From: an uncultured Clostridia bacterium
Lineage (GTDB): Bacteria; Bacillota; Clostridia; RUG12999
Direction of reading: 5' to 3'
NCBI GenBank assembly: GCA_934792465.1
Contig: CAKVOK010000092.1
Location: 1-5,335, forward strand
Length of the DNA: 5,335 bases
In this document: piece after piece, positions 1-5,298 of the stretch
Position numbering within the stretch: the first letter of the stretch is position 1
How the letters are laid out: every line of letters begins with the position of its first letter
Program-made: the position numbers and the translations under genes
Notes under the pieces: model-generated
The model's database searches: none
What the model was told of the DNA's origin: nothing
The model's input: the letters and a program-made list of their open reading frames with translations, nothing else

Positions 1-507
1 GCAGAAAGCGGAGGTGTTGTTAAAGTTAGTGAAATATATGGTACAAATATAAAGGATGGTAAATTAAGTCTTATTCCTGCAACTAATGCTGATATTTCAC
101 AAAGATTACCGAAATATCATCCTATTATACCCTCCAATCTTGATTATGCGGTGCGTTCCGTCCGTCCGAATGTGATAAGCTCATATAACGCCGATATATC
201 GGCGGTTAATACAATATATAGTTTGGGTAGTCAACAAACATTACCGCTTGATTTGCCCGGTTTAGCCCAATACGGAGATTTTATACAGGTTGACTTTTAT
301 TCGGGTAAAATTCCGACTAATCTTACAATAACATGCCCCGGCGGTAGTTTAAGCGATATTGATTTAATTCCCGAAGCCAATACGATGTACAGCTTGTATT
401 TTGATTGGGGATTGGTATATTGTGAATTTGATGAATCCGGTAATATACTTGCTCAAGTACCTGGCTGGCGATTCTCCTATGCCGCATATCCTCACGAGGA
501 GGTATAA
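1..507 (+). CDS. Phage tail fibre/appendage protein, C-terminal part (5' end outside window)
   Basis: The reading frame is open from base 1 with no start codon of its own, so this is the last 168 residues of a longer gene. A GTG at 151 could be read as a start, but it lies inside a conserved phrase (IIPSNLDYAV, about residues 42-51) that I recall from Bacillota phage tail proteins, so translation must begin upstream. Residues 1-57 look like the end of the shaft/base domain (glycine-rich GGVVKVSEIYG, then the PSNLDYAV element). Residues 58-168 form a beta-rich terminal head with alternating hydrophobic strands, ending in YAAYPHEEV, a plausible receptor-binding tip. No signal peptide or TM segment is seen. 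Two bases separate its stop from the next ATG. Tail-protein identity comes from the motif and its place before the lysis genes; the exact structural role is inference. Confidence 0.75.
   Translation, partial: AESGGVVKVSEIYGTNIKDGKLSLIPATNADISQRLPKYHPIIPSNLDYAVRSVRPNVISSYNADISAVNTIYSLGSQQTLPLDLPGLAQYGDFIQVDFYSGKIPTNLTITCPGGSLSDIDLIPEANTMYSLYFDWGLVYCEFDESGNILAQVPGWRFSYAAYPHEEV
496..503 (+). promoter_or_regulatory. Ribosome binding site of the three-repeat tail protein
   Basis: GAGGAGGT lies 6 bases before the ATG at 510 and overlaps the last codons of the preceding tail gene. It supports the 510 start and implies translational coupling of the two tail genes. Confidence 0.8.
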
Positions 508-509
508 CC

Positions 510-2063
510 ATGCTTTATGCAAACTACATAAGAAACAAAATGCACCATTTGGTTAAAAGCGTATTTGCAAGCGGCTATCCTCTTAAAATAATAAGCAAAT
601 TCAAGAAAAAAGCCGTTAATTATACGATACACGGAAAAACGCAAATCGGTAAAAATCTTATTCCCTATCCGTATATCAATACCACAAAAACAACAAATGG
701 GGTAACTTATACGGACAACGGCGACGGCAGTGTTACCGTAAGCGGTACGGCTACGGGATACAGCGATTTTTTCTTCAAGATTATGTCGATAGCACCGAAT
801 ACAACGTTTACGTTTTCGAAAAATCAAAGCGACGACGCTGCCAATGTTGCTTTTACATTGAGGCAATTAGACGAAAACAGAGCGCTTATCGGGACGGAAA
901 TATCTCTTATACCGACTGTTGCGACACATACGTTTACTACCGCTGAAAATACAAGATATATCCAAATAGCTTGTAAAAGGTACGCAAATGCCGAGTGCAA
1001 AGGGACATATAAGCCAATGCTCGAGCTCGGTGATACGGCTACGGAATATGAACCGTATACCGTATACGGTGTAGGTGATAAAACGAAAAATCTCATACCT
1101 TATCTGTATGCAACTACAACAAAAACAGAAAATGGAGTTACTTTCACTGACAACGGAGATGGCAGCATTACGGCAAACGGCACAGCTACAGGAGCGTCGC
1201 AATATTTTTTGAGGTTTAGTTCTGATTATTTTAAGCTTGATAAAAATGCAACTTACATTTTGAGCGGTTGTCCGAGCGGAGGCACACTAACAACATATCG
1301 AATGGAATTTTTTATGTCTCAAGGCAATACACAGCTTTTGTATAAGCGTGATACAGGCAACGGAGTTATTATAAACAATATCCCCGAAAATTATGATATA
1401 ATAACAATCAAGATAATGGTTTACTCCGGAACAACAGTCAATAATCTTGTATTTAAACCCATGCTGGAACTCGGCAATACCGCTACGGATTATGAACCAT
1501 ACGGATATAAAATTCCGCTTGTAAATACCGGTAAAAATCTTATTCCTTATCCATACAGTGGATTCGGCGGAGAAAAAACAAAAATAATAAACGGGATCAC
1601 CTTTACCGATAACGGCGGCGGCTTAATAACGCTAAACGGAACGGCTACGGCAGATGTGGAATTTAATTTTACAGGTGACTTTGCCTTACCTCCCGGTAAT
1701 TTTCAGATTTCAATAAATCACGACTATCAAGATTTTTATCTCGGTTTAGATGAACGTGAGGGCAATCCTGATAAAAACGGGAATTATATTGTGTATTGTG
1801 ACTTAATAGTTTCTAAAGGGGTTACAATAAACAATGGCACTTGCAGACCGCAGATAGAACTTGGCAATACCGCTACGGATTATGAGCCTTACCGAGCACC
1901 CGACACAACGAATGTGTATCATACAGCACCGCTCAAAGACGGCGAAAGCATAAGTTACAAGGCTGACGGTTTACCCGAATTGCAGCTGTACAAGGGCGAG
2001 AACAACATAACGGCAGATACGGCGGTCGCACCGTCCGCAATTGATATTAGATATTTAAATTAA
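510..2063 (+). CDS. Phage tail/receptor-binding structural protein with three tandem beta-rich modules
   Basis: 517 residues. The N-terminus (1-45) is basic and carries YTIHGKTQ, which resembles the short entry motif before similar modules in other Bacillota phage structural proteins (recalled). Three modules follow at about residues 47-183, 192-331 and 341-461. Each opens with KNLIPY, continues with NGVTFTDNGDGSITVNGTAT-like text and closes with PMLELGNTATDYEPY-like text. A C-terminal segment (462-517) ends with ITADTAVAPSAIDIRYLN. The pattern of polar strands and GDG/NG turns suggests beta-sandwich (jelly-roll-like) domains, possibly carbohydrate binding, but no catalytic motif is visible. 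There is no signal peptide or clear TM segment. It sits between a tail-fibre C-terminus and the lysis cassette, so a distal tail or adsorption role is likely. Module 3 is shorter (about 120 versus 137-140 residues). The structural assignment is fairly sure; sugar binding is inference. Confidence 0.7.
   Translation: MLYANYIRNKMHHLVKSVFASGYPLKIISKFKKKAVNYTIHGKTQIGKNLIPYPYINTTKTTNGVTYTDNGDGSVTVSGTATGYSDFFFKIMSIAPNTTFTFSKNQSDDAANVAFTLRQLDENRALIGTEISLIPTVATHTFTTAENTRYIQIACKRYANAECKGTYKPMLELGDTATEYEPYTVYGVGDKTKNLIPYLYATTTKTENGVTFTDNGDGSITANGTATGASQYFLRFSSDYFKLDKNATYILSGCPSGGTLTTYRMEFFMSQGNTQLLYKRDTGNGVIINNIPENYDIITIKIMVYSGTTVNNLVFKPMLELGNTATDYEPYGYKIPLVNTGKNLIPYPYSGFGGEKTKIINGITFTDNGGGLITLNGTATADVEFNFTGDFALPPGNFQISINHDYQDFYLGLDEREGNPDKNGNYIVYCDLIVSKGVTINNGTCRPQIELGNTATDYEPYRAPDTTNVYHTAPLKDGESISYKADGLPELQLYKGENNITADTAVAPSAIDIRYLN
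651..1892 (+). repeat. Three tandem coding repeats (units 651-1058, 1086-1502, 1533-1892)
   Basis: Each unit runs from KNLIPY to EPY. Protein similarity is strongest at the two ends and weak in the middle, while many synonymous sites differ, so most of the duplication is old. Some patches are still identical as DNA: an 18-base stretch opening units 1 and 3 (647-664 and 1529-1546), and a 23-base stretch closing units 2 and 3 (1473-1495 and 1863-1885). The linkers differ: TVYGVGDKT between units 1 and 2, GYKIPLVNTG between units 2 and 3. Confidence 0.85.
1052..1070. repeat. Perfect palindrome with 9-base arms at the junction of modules 1 and 2
   Basis: ACCGTATAC and GTATACGGT flank a single C at 1061. 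The site encodes the PYTVYG linker just after module 1. A one-base centre makes a DNA-level palindrome more likely than an RNA hairpin. It may be chance within a repetitive coding context, or a recombination hot spot. Confidence 0.5.
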
Positions 2064-2075
2064 GGAGATGTTACC

Positions 2076-2351
2076 ATGCACTTATTTGTAAACGAAAACG
2101 AAATACAGGGATATAACGGGGAAATACTTAAACGATATGTGGGGAATAAGCTCGTCAAGGTTATAAGCAATCCTACGGACGAACAGCTGAAAGAGTTCGG
2201 ATACAAGCCTCTTGATGATACGGCGGAAATGCCCGAATATGACGAAGCAACGCAGTATATAACCGTTAAATACACCGACACTCCGGAAAAGATTATCAAA
2301 GGATACACAGTATATGATATTGAGCTTCCGGAGGAAATTGAAAATGTTTAA
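2076..2351 (+). CDS. Small phage protein of unknown function between tail and lysis genes
   Basis: 91 residues, started by ATG after AAGGAGAT (2062-2069), which overlaps the stop of the tail gene. It is acidic, with no TM segment or signal peptide. I recognise the style (a short beta-rich start MHLFVNENEIQGYNG, then PEYDEATQYITVKYTD and a C-terminal strand pair) from small proteins that often follow tail-fibre genes in Bacillota phages, but I cannot name a function; a tail-fibre chaperone or minor tail accessory protein is possible. Its last 8 bases overlap the endolysin start at 2344, so endolysin translation is probably coupled to it. That it is a real gene is well supported by the ribosome site, packing and coupling. 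Confidence 0.65.
   Translation: MHLFVNENEIQGYNGEILKRYVGNKLVKVISNPTDEQLKEFGYKPLDDTAEMPEYDEATQYITVKYTDTPEKIIKGYTVYDIELPEEIENV
2330..2334 (+). promoter_or_regulatory. Ribosome binding site that fixes the endolysin start
   Basis: GGAGG lies 9 bases before the ATG at 2344. An in-frame ATG at 2314 also has an AAAGGA (2298-2303) upstream, but would add MILSFRRKLK, which lies wholly inside the preceding gene and is not expected at the start of an Amidase_2 domain. Confidence 0.75.
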
Positions 2352-3081
2352 TATAGACACCTCATACCGTGCAAAGCATTACGGAGGGAAAAACGTTCCG
2401 AAATATATCGTTGTTCATTACACGGCGAATGACGGAACTACGGCAACGGCGAAAAGCAATGCGAACTACTTTGCAAAAACCGACAGGGAAGCCAGCGCAC
2501 ACTACATTGTTGACGAGGGGAATACGGTATACTGCTGTGTTCCTCCGTCCAATGCGGCATGGGCTGTGGGCGACAGCGGAAAAGGTAGGCTCAAAGGTAT
2601 TGTTACAAACTTCAACAGCATATCGGTTGAAATGGTAAGCCACAGAAATAAATATGGAGATTATATACCGGATAAAACCGTATCGAATACAATTGAGCTG
2701 ATTCGGCAGCTGATGAGCGAATACAAAATACCGATAAGCAACGTTGTACGGCATTACGACATTACAGGAAAGCTTTGTCCCAAGCCGTATGTGAATAATG
2801 CAGACTGGCAGGGGTTTATAAAAACATTAAAGGGAGATGACGAGATGACGGAAATCGAAAGAAAAAAATTCAACGAAATGGTTAAAGTAGTTGAAGAACT
2901 TGCAAACCCGATGATTTATGGTTATATAGATAATAATATGCCGCAGTGGGCACATGAATCCGTTAAATGGGCGGTTGATAATGGTATCGTTAAAGGTGAC
3001 GGCGTAACACTGGCACTGGACGATAAGGACTTAAAGTATATCTGTTATATATACAGAATGTACAAACTGATGAAAGGCTGA
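2344..3081 (+). CDS. Endolysin: N-acetylmuramoyl-L-alanine amidase (Amidase_2) with C-terminal SLH-like segment
   Basis: 245 residues. It should cut the bond between N-acetylmuramic acid and L-alanine in host peptidoglycan during lysis. Residues 15-162 form the Amidase_2/PGRP-type zinc domain: H25 (VVHYT), H137 (VRHYD) and C145 (GKLCP) fit the three zinc ligands, and K143 the conserved lysine of the T7 lysozyme family. H53 (SAHYIVD) aligns beside the tyrosine position of T7 lysozyme, and E96 (SVEM) is a usual core residue. Residues 163-187 form a charged linker/helix. Residues 201-242 (WAHESVKWAVDNGIVKGDG then DDKDLKYICYIYRMYK) resemble half of an SLH-type domain, a probable wall-binding or oligomerisation unit. 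It has no signal peptide, so export depends on holin, whose gene lies downstream. A strong internal start sits at M168. Confidence 0.93.
   Translation: MFNIDTSYRAKHYGGKNVPKYIVVHYTANDGTTATAKSNANYFAKTDREASAHYIVDEGNTVYCCVPPSNAAWAVGDSGKGRLKGIVTNFNSISVEMVSHRNKYGDYIPDKTVSNTIELIRQLMSEYKIPISNVVRHYDITGKLCPKPYVNNADWQGFIKTLKGDDEMTEIERKKFNEMVKVVEELANPMIYGYIDNNMPQWAHESVKWAVDNGIVKGDGVTLALDDKDLKYICYIYRMYKLMKG
2845..3081 (+). CDS. Probable internal in-frame product: free C-terminal domain of the endolysin
   Basis: The codon for M168 of the endolysin is an ATG preceded by AAAGGGAG (GGAG at 2833-2836, 8 bases spacing), as good a ribosome site as those of the neighbouring genes. Initiation there would give a 78-residue protein holding the charged helix and the SLH-like segment without the amidase. 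Some Clostridium and Enterococcus phage endolysins (for example CD27L, CTP1L, Lys170) are known to make such a C-terminal product, which assembles with full-length enzyme. Use of this start here is inferred from the sequence alone. Confidence 0.5.
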   Translation: MTEIERKKFNEMVKVVEELANPMIYGYIDNNMPQWAHESVKWAVDNGIVKGDGVTLALDDKDLKYICYIYRMYKLMKG

Positions 3082-3087
3082 TAACAT

Positions 3088-3417
3088 ATGGGATCTTGGG
3101 TACAAATAATACTCACGGTTTTTAGCTCGGTTTTAGCGTCTTCCGGGCTGTGGGCTTACATAGTAAAAAGAGCAGAGAAAAAAGATATAAAAACACAAAT
3201 GCTTATTGGTCTGGGGCATGATCGCATTGTATATTTGGGTATGTGTTATATCGATAGAGGATGGCTTACTCAAGATGAATACGAAAATCTCTATGAGTAT
3301 CTTTATAAACCGTACGAACTGATGGGCGGTAACGGTTCAGCAAAACGAATTATGAAAGAGGTTGAAAAACTGGAAATTCGCAAAATTGATTATAAGTGGA
3401 ACGGAGGCGACAAGTAA
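3088..3417 (+). CDS. One-TM phage membrane protein in the lysis cassette (function unknown)
   Basis: 109 residues. One hydrophobic segment at about residues 4-25 (VQIILTVFSSVLASSGLWAYIV) is followed at once by KRAEKKD, so by the positive-inside rule the ~85-residue C-terminal part should be cytoplasmic. That part carries LIGLGHDRIVYLGMCYIDRGWL then DEYENLYEYLYKPYELMGGNGSAKRI, a pattern I recall from small proteins next to holins in many Bacillota phages. The start follows an AAAGG (3073-3077) inside the end of the endolysin gene, six bases after its stop. It overlaps the next gene by one base (TAATG). It could be a second holin, an antiholin or a spanin-like accessory protein, and the sequence does not decide between these. 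Confidence 0.7.
   Translation: MGSWVQIILTVFSSVLASSGLWAYIVKRAEKKDIKTQMLIGLGHDRIVYLGMCYIDRGWLTQDEYENLYEYLYKPYELMGGNGSAKRIMKEVEKLEIRKIDYKWNGGDK
3403..3407 (+). promoter_or_regulatory. Ribosome binding site that fixes the holin start
   Basis: GGAGG lies 9 bases before the ATG at 3417. A longer reading from 3396 would begin upstream of this site and add MERRRQV, so 3417 is preferred. The TAATG overlap indicates coupled translation. Confidence 0.8.
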
Positions 3418-3620
3418 TGAGTAACAAAACTTATGATGTACTTAAATGGATTGCAATGTATTTACTGCCGGCAGTAGGCACTTTATATTTTGCTCTTGCG
3501 GGCATTTGGAATTTGCCATTTGGCGAGCAAATAGTCGGTACAATTACGGCCGTCGACACATTTCTCGGAGTGATTTTAGGCATTAGCTCAGCTCAATACA
3601 ATAAGGGAAATAAGCAGTAA
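3417..3620 (+). CDS. Phage holin, Dp-1 type
   Basis: 67 residues. It begins MSNKTYDVLKWIAMYLLPAVGT. Hydrophobic segments at about residues 9-31 (LKWIAMYLLPAVGTLYFALAGIW) and 38-58 (GEQIVGTITAVDTFLGVILGI) are joined by a short loop, NLPFGE. The polar tail SSAQYNKGNKQ closes it. The YDVLKW start, the GTITAVDTFLG segment and the LGISS-QYNK ending match the Phage_holin_Dp1 family (PF16938) as I remember it. Its role would be to open the cytoplasmic membrane at a set time so that the endolysin encoded two genes upstream reaches the wall. Family length and two-TM topology fit well. Confidence 0.88.
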   Translation: MSNKTYDVLKWIAMYLLPAVGTLYFALAGIWNLPFGEQIVGTITAVDTFLGVILGISSAQYNKGNKQ

Positions 3621-3630
3621 ACCATAGTGG

Positions 3631-3681
3631 GCGCAAGTGTAGAAATTTGGTTTATTTCTTGATTATTCCTACACTTTGCGC
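3631..3681 (+). terminator. Long-loop hairpin after the lysis cassette, possible weak terminator
   Basis: GCGCAAGTGTAG (3631-3642) pairs with CTACACTTTGCGC (3669-3681) with one bulged base, 10 bases after the holin stop. A competing inner hairpin AGAAAT (3641-3646) with ATTTCT (3654-3659) lies in the loop. The right arm is followed by TTAAAACGG, not a U-run, so it is not a textbook intrinsic terminator. It could instead slow transcript decay or mark a regulatory RNA structure. The remaining bases to 3810 are AT-rich, and I see no gene in them. Confidence 0.4.
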
Positions 3682-3753
3682 TTAAAACGGCGTAATTACG
3701 GGCTTTGCAGTTTCTATAACATTTAATTAATAATACTTGCTGATAGATAAGAT

Positions 3754-3783
3754 TTGTCGGCAAAAGCTAAGCAAATATATTAT
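3754..3783 (+). promoter_or_regulatory. Possible promoter for the xis-int operon
   Basis: TTGTCG (3754-3759) stands 16 bases before TATATT (3776-3781), or 18 before TATTAT (3778-3783). It is the best -35/-10 pair I find in the 190-base gap before the excisionase-like gene. The region is very AT-rich, so chance matches are likely. Confidence 0.35.
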
Positions 3784-3810
3784 TTATATCAAGAAAGGAA
3801 ATGATTCAAT

Positions 3811-3996
3811 ATGGAAAAACAATTTTATACTATGAAAGAACTCGGAGAAATAATTCCGATTGGTACAAGCAATCTGTATAACCTTGTACATTCCGACGGT
3901 TTTCCGTCGATAACCGTAAACCGCAGAATAATTATTCCAATCAGTGAATTTAACGAATGGATTAAATCATCATCGGGAAAGACAATTAGTTTATAG
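3811..3996 (+). CDS. Excisionase-like small HTH DNA-binding protein
   Basis: 61 residues, started by ATG after AAAGGA (3794-3799, 11 bases). It has the excisionase/MerR-type winged-helix layout (HTH_17-like): TMKELGEIIPIGTSNLYNLV gives the two helices of the HTH (about residues 7-26), a short loop HSDGFPSI follows, and the wing and last helix are RRIIIPISEFNEWIKS (residues 39-54). It lies 13 bases before int on the same strand, and the int ribosome site overlaps its stop, so it is co-translated with int. The likely role is as recombination directionality factor that bends att DNA to favour excision; a regulator of int expression is the alternative. The fold is well supported and the excisionase role is inferred from context. 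Confidence 0.78.
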   Translation: MEKQFYTMKELGEIIPIGTSNLYNLVHSDGFPSITVNRRIIIPISEFNEWIKSSSGKTISL

Positions 3997-4009
3997 GAGG
4001 GAAAAATAA

Positions 4010-5143
4010 ATGAGCAAAAGAGGAAACCGCGAAGGCAGTATAACAAAAAGAAAAGACGGCAGGTGGCAGGGAGGAATAACAGTAGGACGCAACCTTGACG
4101 GAAGCCAGCGGCGAAAATATGTATACGGCAAGACAAGAAAGGAAATTGCCGAAAAGCTCAGTGAACTTATGTGCGAAATCAGTAACGGAGATTATATTGA
4201 CGCATTAAGAAATCCGACGCTTGGACAATGGCTTCATACATGGTTATATTCATACAAGAAAAACAGCATTAAAGCAAGGACATTCGACCAATATGAATAT
4301 ATAATCCGCTATAGGCTTACGCCGGTGTTCGGTGAAATCAAGCTGGTTAATCTGAAATCTACCGCATTGCAAAATTATTATAACCAACTTTTTGAAGAGG
4401 GTCTGTCGGCACGAACCATAGGCGTTATAAATACGGTTTTGAGAGCGGCGTTGAAAAAGGCCGTAAAATGCGGACATCTTCATCACAATATATGCGAAGC
4501 GGTGGAGCTTCCTCGTGATAAGAAAAAGGAACGCAGGGTTTTAACAGAGGATGAACAGCGCATATTAATTGAAAAGTTAAAAGAGGATTCATTTGGAAAT
4601 ATGTATATATTTGCATTGTTCACGGGATTGCGCCGCGGAGAGGTGCTTGCTCTCACATGGGACGATATTGATTTTGAAAACGCAGTAATATATGTTAATA
4701 AAGCATTGGTGCGTGTACGGAACTATGACGGCAGAAAGGAAAAAACACGGCTGGAAATAGGTGAACCGAAAACAGAATCCGGAAAGAGAGTTATACCTAT
4801 GATAGATACGCTTATACCTATACTCAAAGAACAAAAGAAACGAGCCGGAAAGACGGACGGCAATTTGGTGTTTCCGAGCGAAAGCGGCGGCTATATCGAC
4901 CCAGGTAATTATAACCGCAAATTCTATAAAATTATAGAAGCGGCAGGCATACCGAAAGCCAATCCTCATTCGCTTCGCCATAGCTTTGCCACAAGGGCAT
5001 TGGAGGCAGGCGTAGACCTGAAAACCACGCAAGAGCTGCTTGGGCACAGCAGTATAGACATAACCGCTAATCTATATACGCACGCACTCATGGAACACAA
5101 ACGAGAAGAGGTGCAAAAACTGAAATCCGTATTTCATATATAA
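4010..5143 (+). CDS. int: Tyrosine site-specific integrase (phage_integrase family)
   Basis: 377 residues, the usual size of phage/Tn916-type integrases. AGGAGG (3995-4000) sits 9 bases before the ATG. Residues 8-57 are an AP2-like arm-binding domain (GSITKRKDGRWQGGITVGR, then KYVYGKTRKE). Residues 69-160 are the SAM-like core-binding domain (TLGQWLHTWL onward). The catalytic domain covers 175-377 with all expected residues: R208 in TGLRRGE, K254 in GEPKTESGKR, H320 and R323 in PHSLRHSF, H346 in LLGHSSID and nucleophile Y356 in LYTH. It should catalyse strand exchange between attP and attB and, with the excisionase encoded just upstream, the reverse reaction. No frameshift or missing catalytic residue is seen, so it should be active. 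The gene points toward the candidate attachment region that begins just after its stop. Confidence 0.96.
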   Translation: MSKRGNREGSITKRKDGRWQGGITVGRNLDGSQRRKYVYGKTRKEIAEKLSELMCEISNGDYIDALRNPTLGQWLHTWLYSYKKNSIKARTFDQYEYIIRYRLTPVFGEIKLVNLKSTALQNYYNQLFEEGLSARTIGVINTVLRAALKKAVKCGHLHHNICEAVELPRDKKKERRVLTEDEQRILIEKLKEDSFGNMYIFALFTGLRRGEVLALTWDDIDFENAVIYVNKALVRVRNYDGRKEKTRLEIGEPKTESGKRVIPMIDTLIPILKEQKKRAGKTDGNLVFPSESGGYIDPGNYNRKFYKIIEAAGIPKANPHSLRHSFATRALEAGVDLKTTQELLGHSSIDITANLYTHALMEHKREEVQKLKSVFHI

Positions 5144-5150
5144 TATGTGA

Positions 5151-5187
5151 AAAATTCATCTCTTGCCTTCATATTATCAAAGATGAG
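5151..5187 (-). terminator. Minus-strand intrinsic terminator (tail of the AraC-type gene), facing int
   Basis: Read on the minus strand, TCATCTTTG (5186-5178) pairs with CAAGAGATGA (5165-5156) with one unpaired base and a 12-base loop, and is then followed by ATTTTTC, a short U-run. It begins two bases after the stop of the AraC-type fragment. The stem is AT-rich, so efficiency is uncertain. On the + strand the hairpin is not followed by a clear U-run, though it might still help to end the int transcript. Confidence 0.55.
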
Positions 5188-5188
5188 C

Positions 5189-5266
5189 TTATTCGGCGGT
5201 TCGCTTATATTCGCTCGGGGTGACGCCCGTTTCCTTTTTAAATATTTTGCTGAAATAATAATTAAT
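5189..5266 (-). pseudogene. 3'-terminal fragment of an AraC-family transcriptional regulator gene
   Basis: On the minus strand, reading from 5266 to the stop at 5189-5191, the frame gives INYYFSKIFKKETGVTPSEY and then KRTAE. This is the second recognition helix and closing motif of the AraC/XylS HTH domain (consensus YFSKxFKKxxGxTPSxYR), ended by a proper stop. Further upstream in the same frame the text becomes PIFIYSAV: the Gly-Phe normally found 5-6 residues before YFS is absent, and a TAG stop occurs at 5291-5293. Only about 25 codons are therefore present, and no functional protein can be made from them here. Its position beside int suggests it is the gene end carried in the phage attachment site rather than a decayed host gene. 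Confidence 0.7.
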
Positions 5267-5283
5267 GACTGCTGAATAAATAA
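5189..5283. other. Candidate phage attachment site (attP, or a junction derived from it)
   Basis: The stretch joins the AraC-type 3' end (5189-5266) to AT-rich non-coding DNA immediately beyond int, the usual place for an attachment site. Two near-identical 14-base direct repeats, TGCTGAAATAATAA (5248-5261) and TGCTGAATAAATAA (5270-5283), 22 bases apart, straddle the point where AraC similarity ends and could be recombinase-binding sites. The exact core cannot be set without the host attB or the other att junction. Confidence 0.45.
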
Positions 5284-5298
5284 AAATTGGCTAAAGTA

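Noticed and set aside
151..507. GTG at 151 as the start of a separate 118-residue gene
   Set aside because: The frame is open to base 1, and the GTG lies in the middle of a conserved tail-protein phrase with no ribosome site before it.
492..1202. Open frames on the minus strand inside the tail gene
   Set aside because: They have no ribosome sites, are cysteine/arginine-rich with unnatural composition, and lie opposite a clear gene.
1..2063. Diversity-generating retroelement acting on the tail genes
   Set aside because: No reverse transcriptase and no template/variable repeat pair with adenine-specific changes is visible; the repeats here are ordinary coding modules.
2369..2638. 89-residue + strand frame inside the endolysin
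   Set aside because: It is out of frame with the conserved amidase motifs, has no good ribosome site, and its composition is typical of a shadow frame.
2314..3081. Endolysin starting at ATG 2314
   Set aside because: The added ten residues lie inside the preceding gene; the ATG at 2344 has a better GGAGG and gives a natural Amidase_2 start.
3396..3620. Holin starting at 3396
   Set aside because: GGAGG at 3403-3407 and the TAATG coupling point to ATG 3417; the extra MERRRQV overlaps the preceding gene and does not fit the family start.
4589..5047. 152-residue minus-strand frame opposite int
   Set aside because: It lies antisense to the integrase catalytic domain, with no recognisable motif or ribosome site; a shadow of codon bias.
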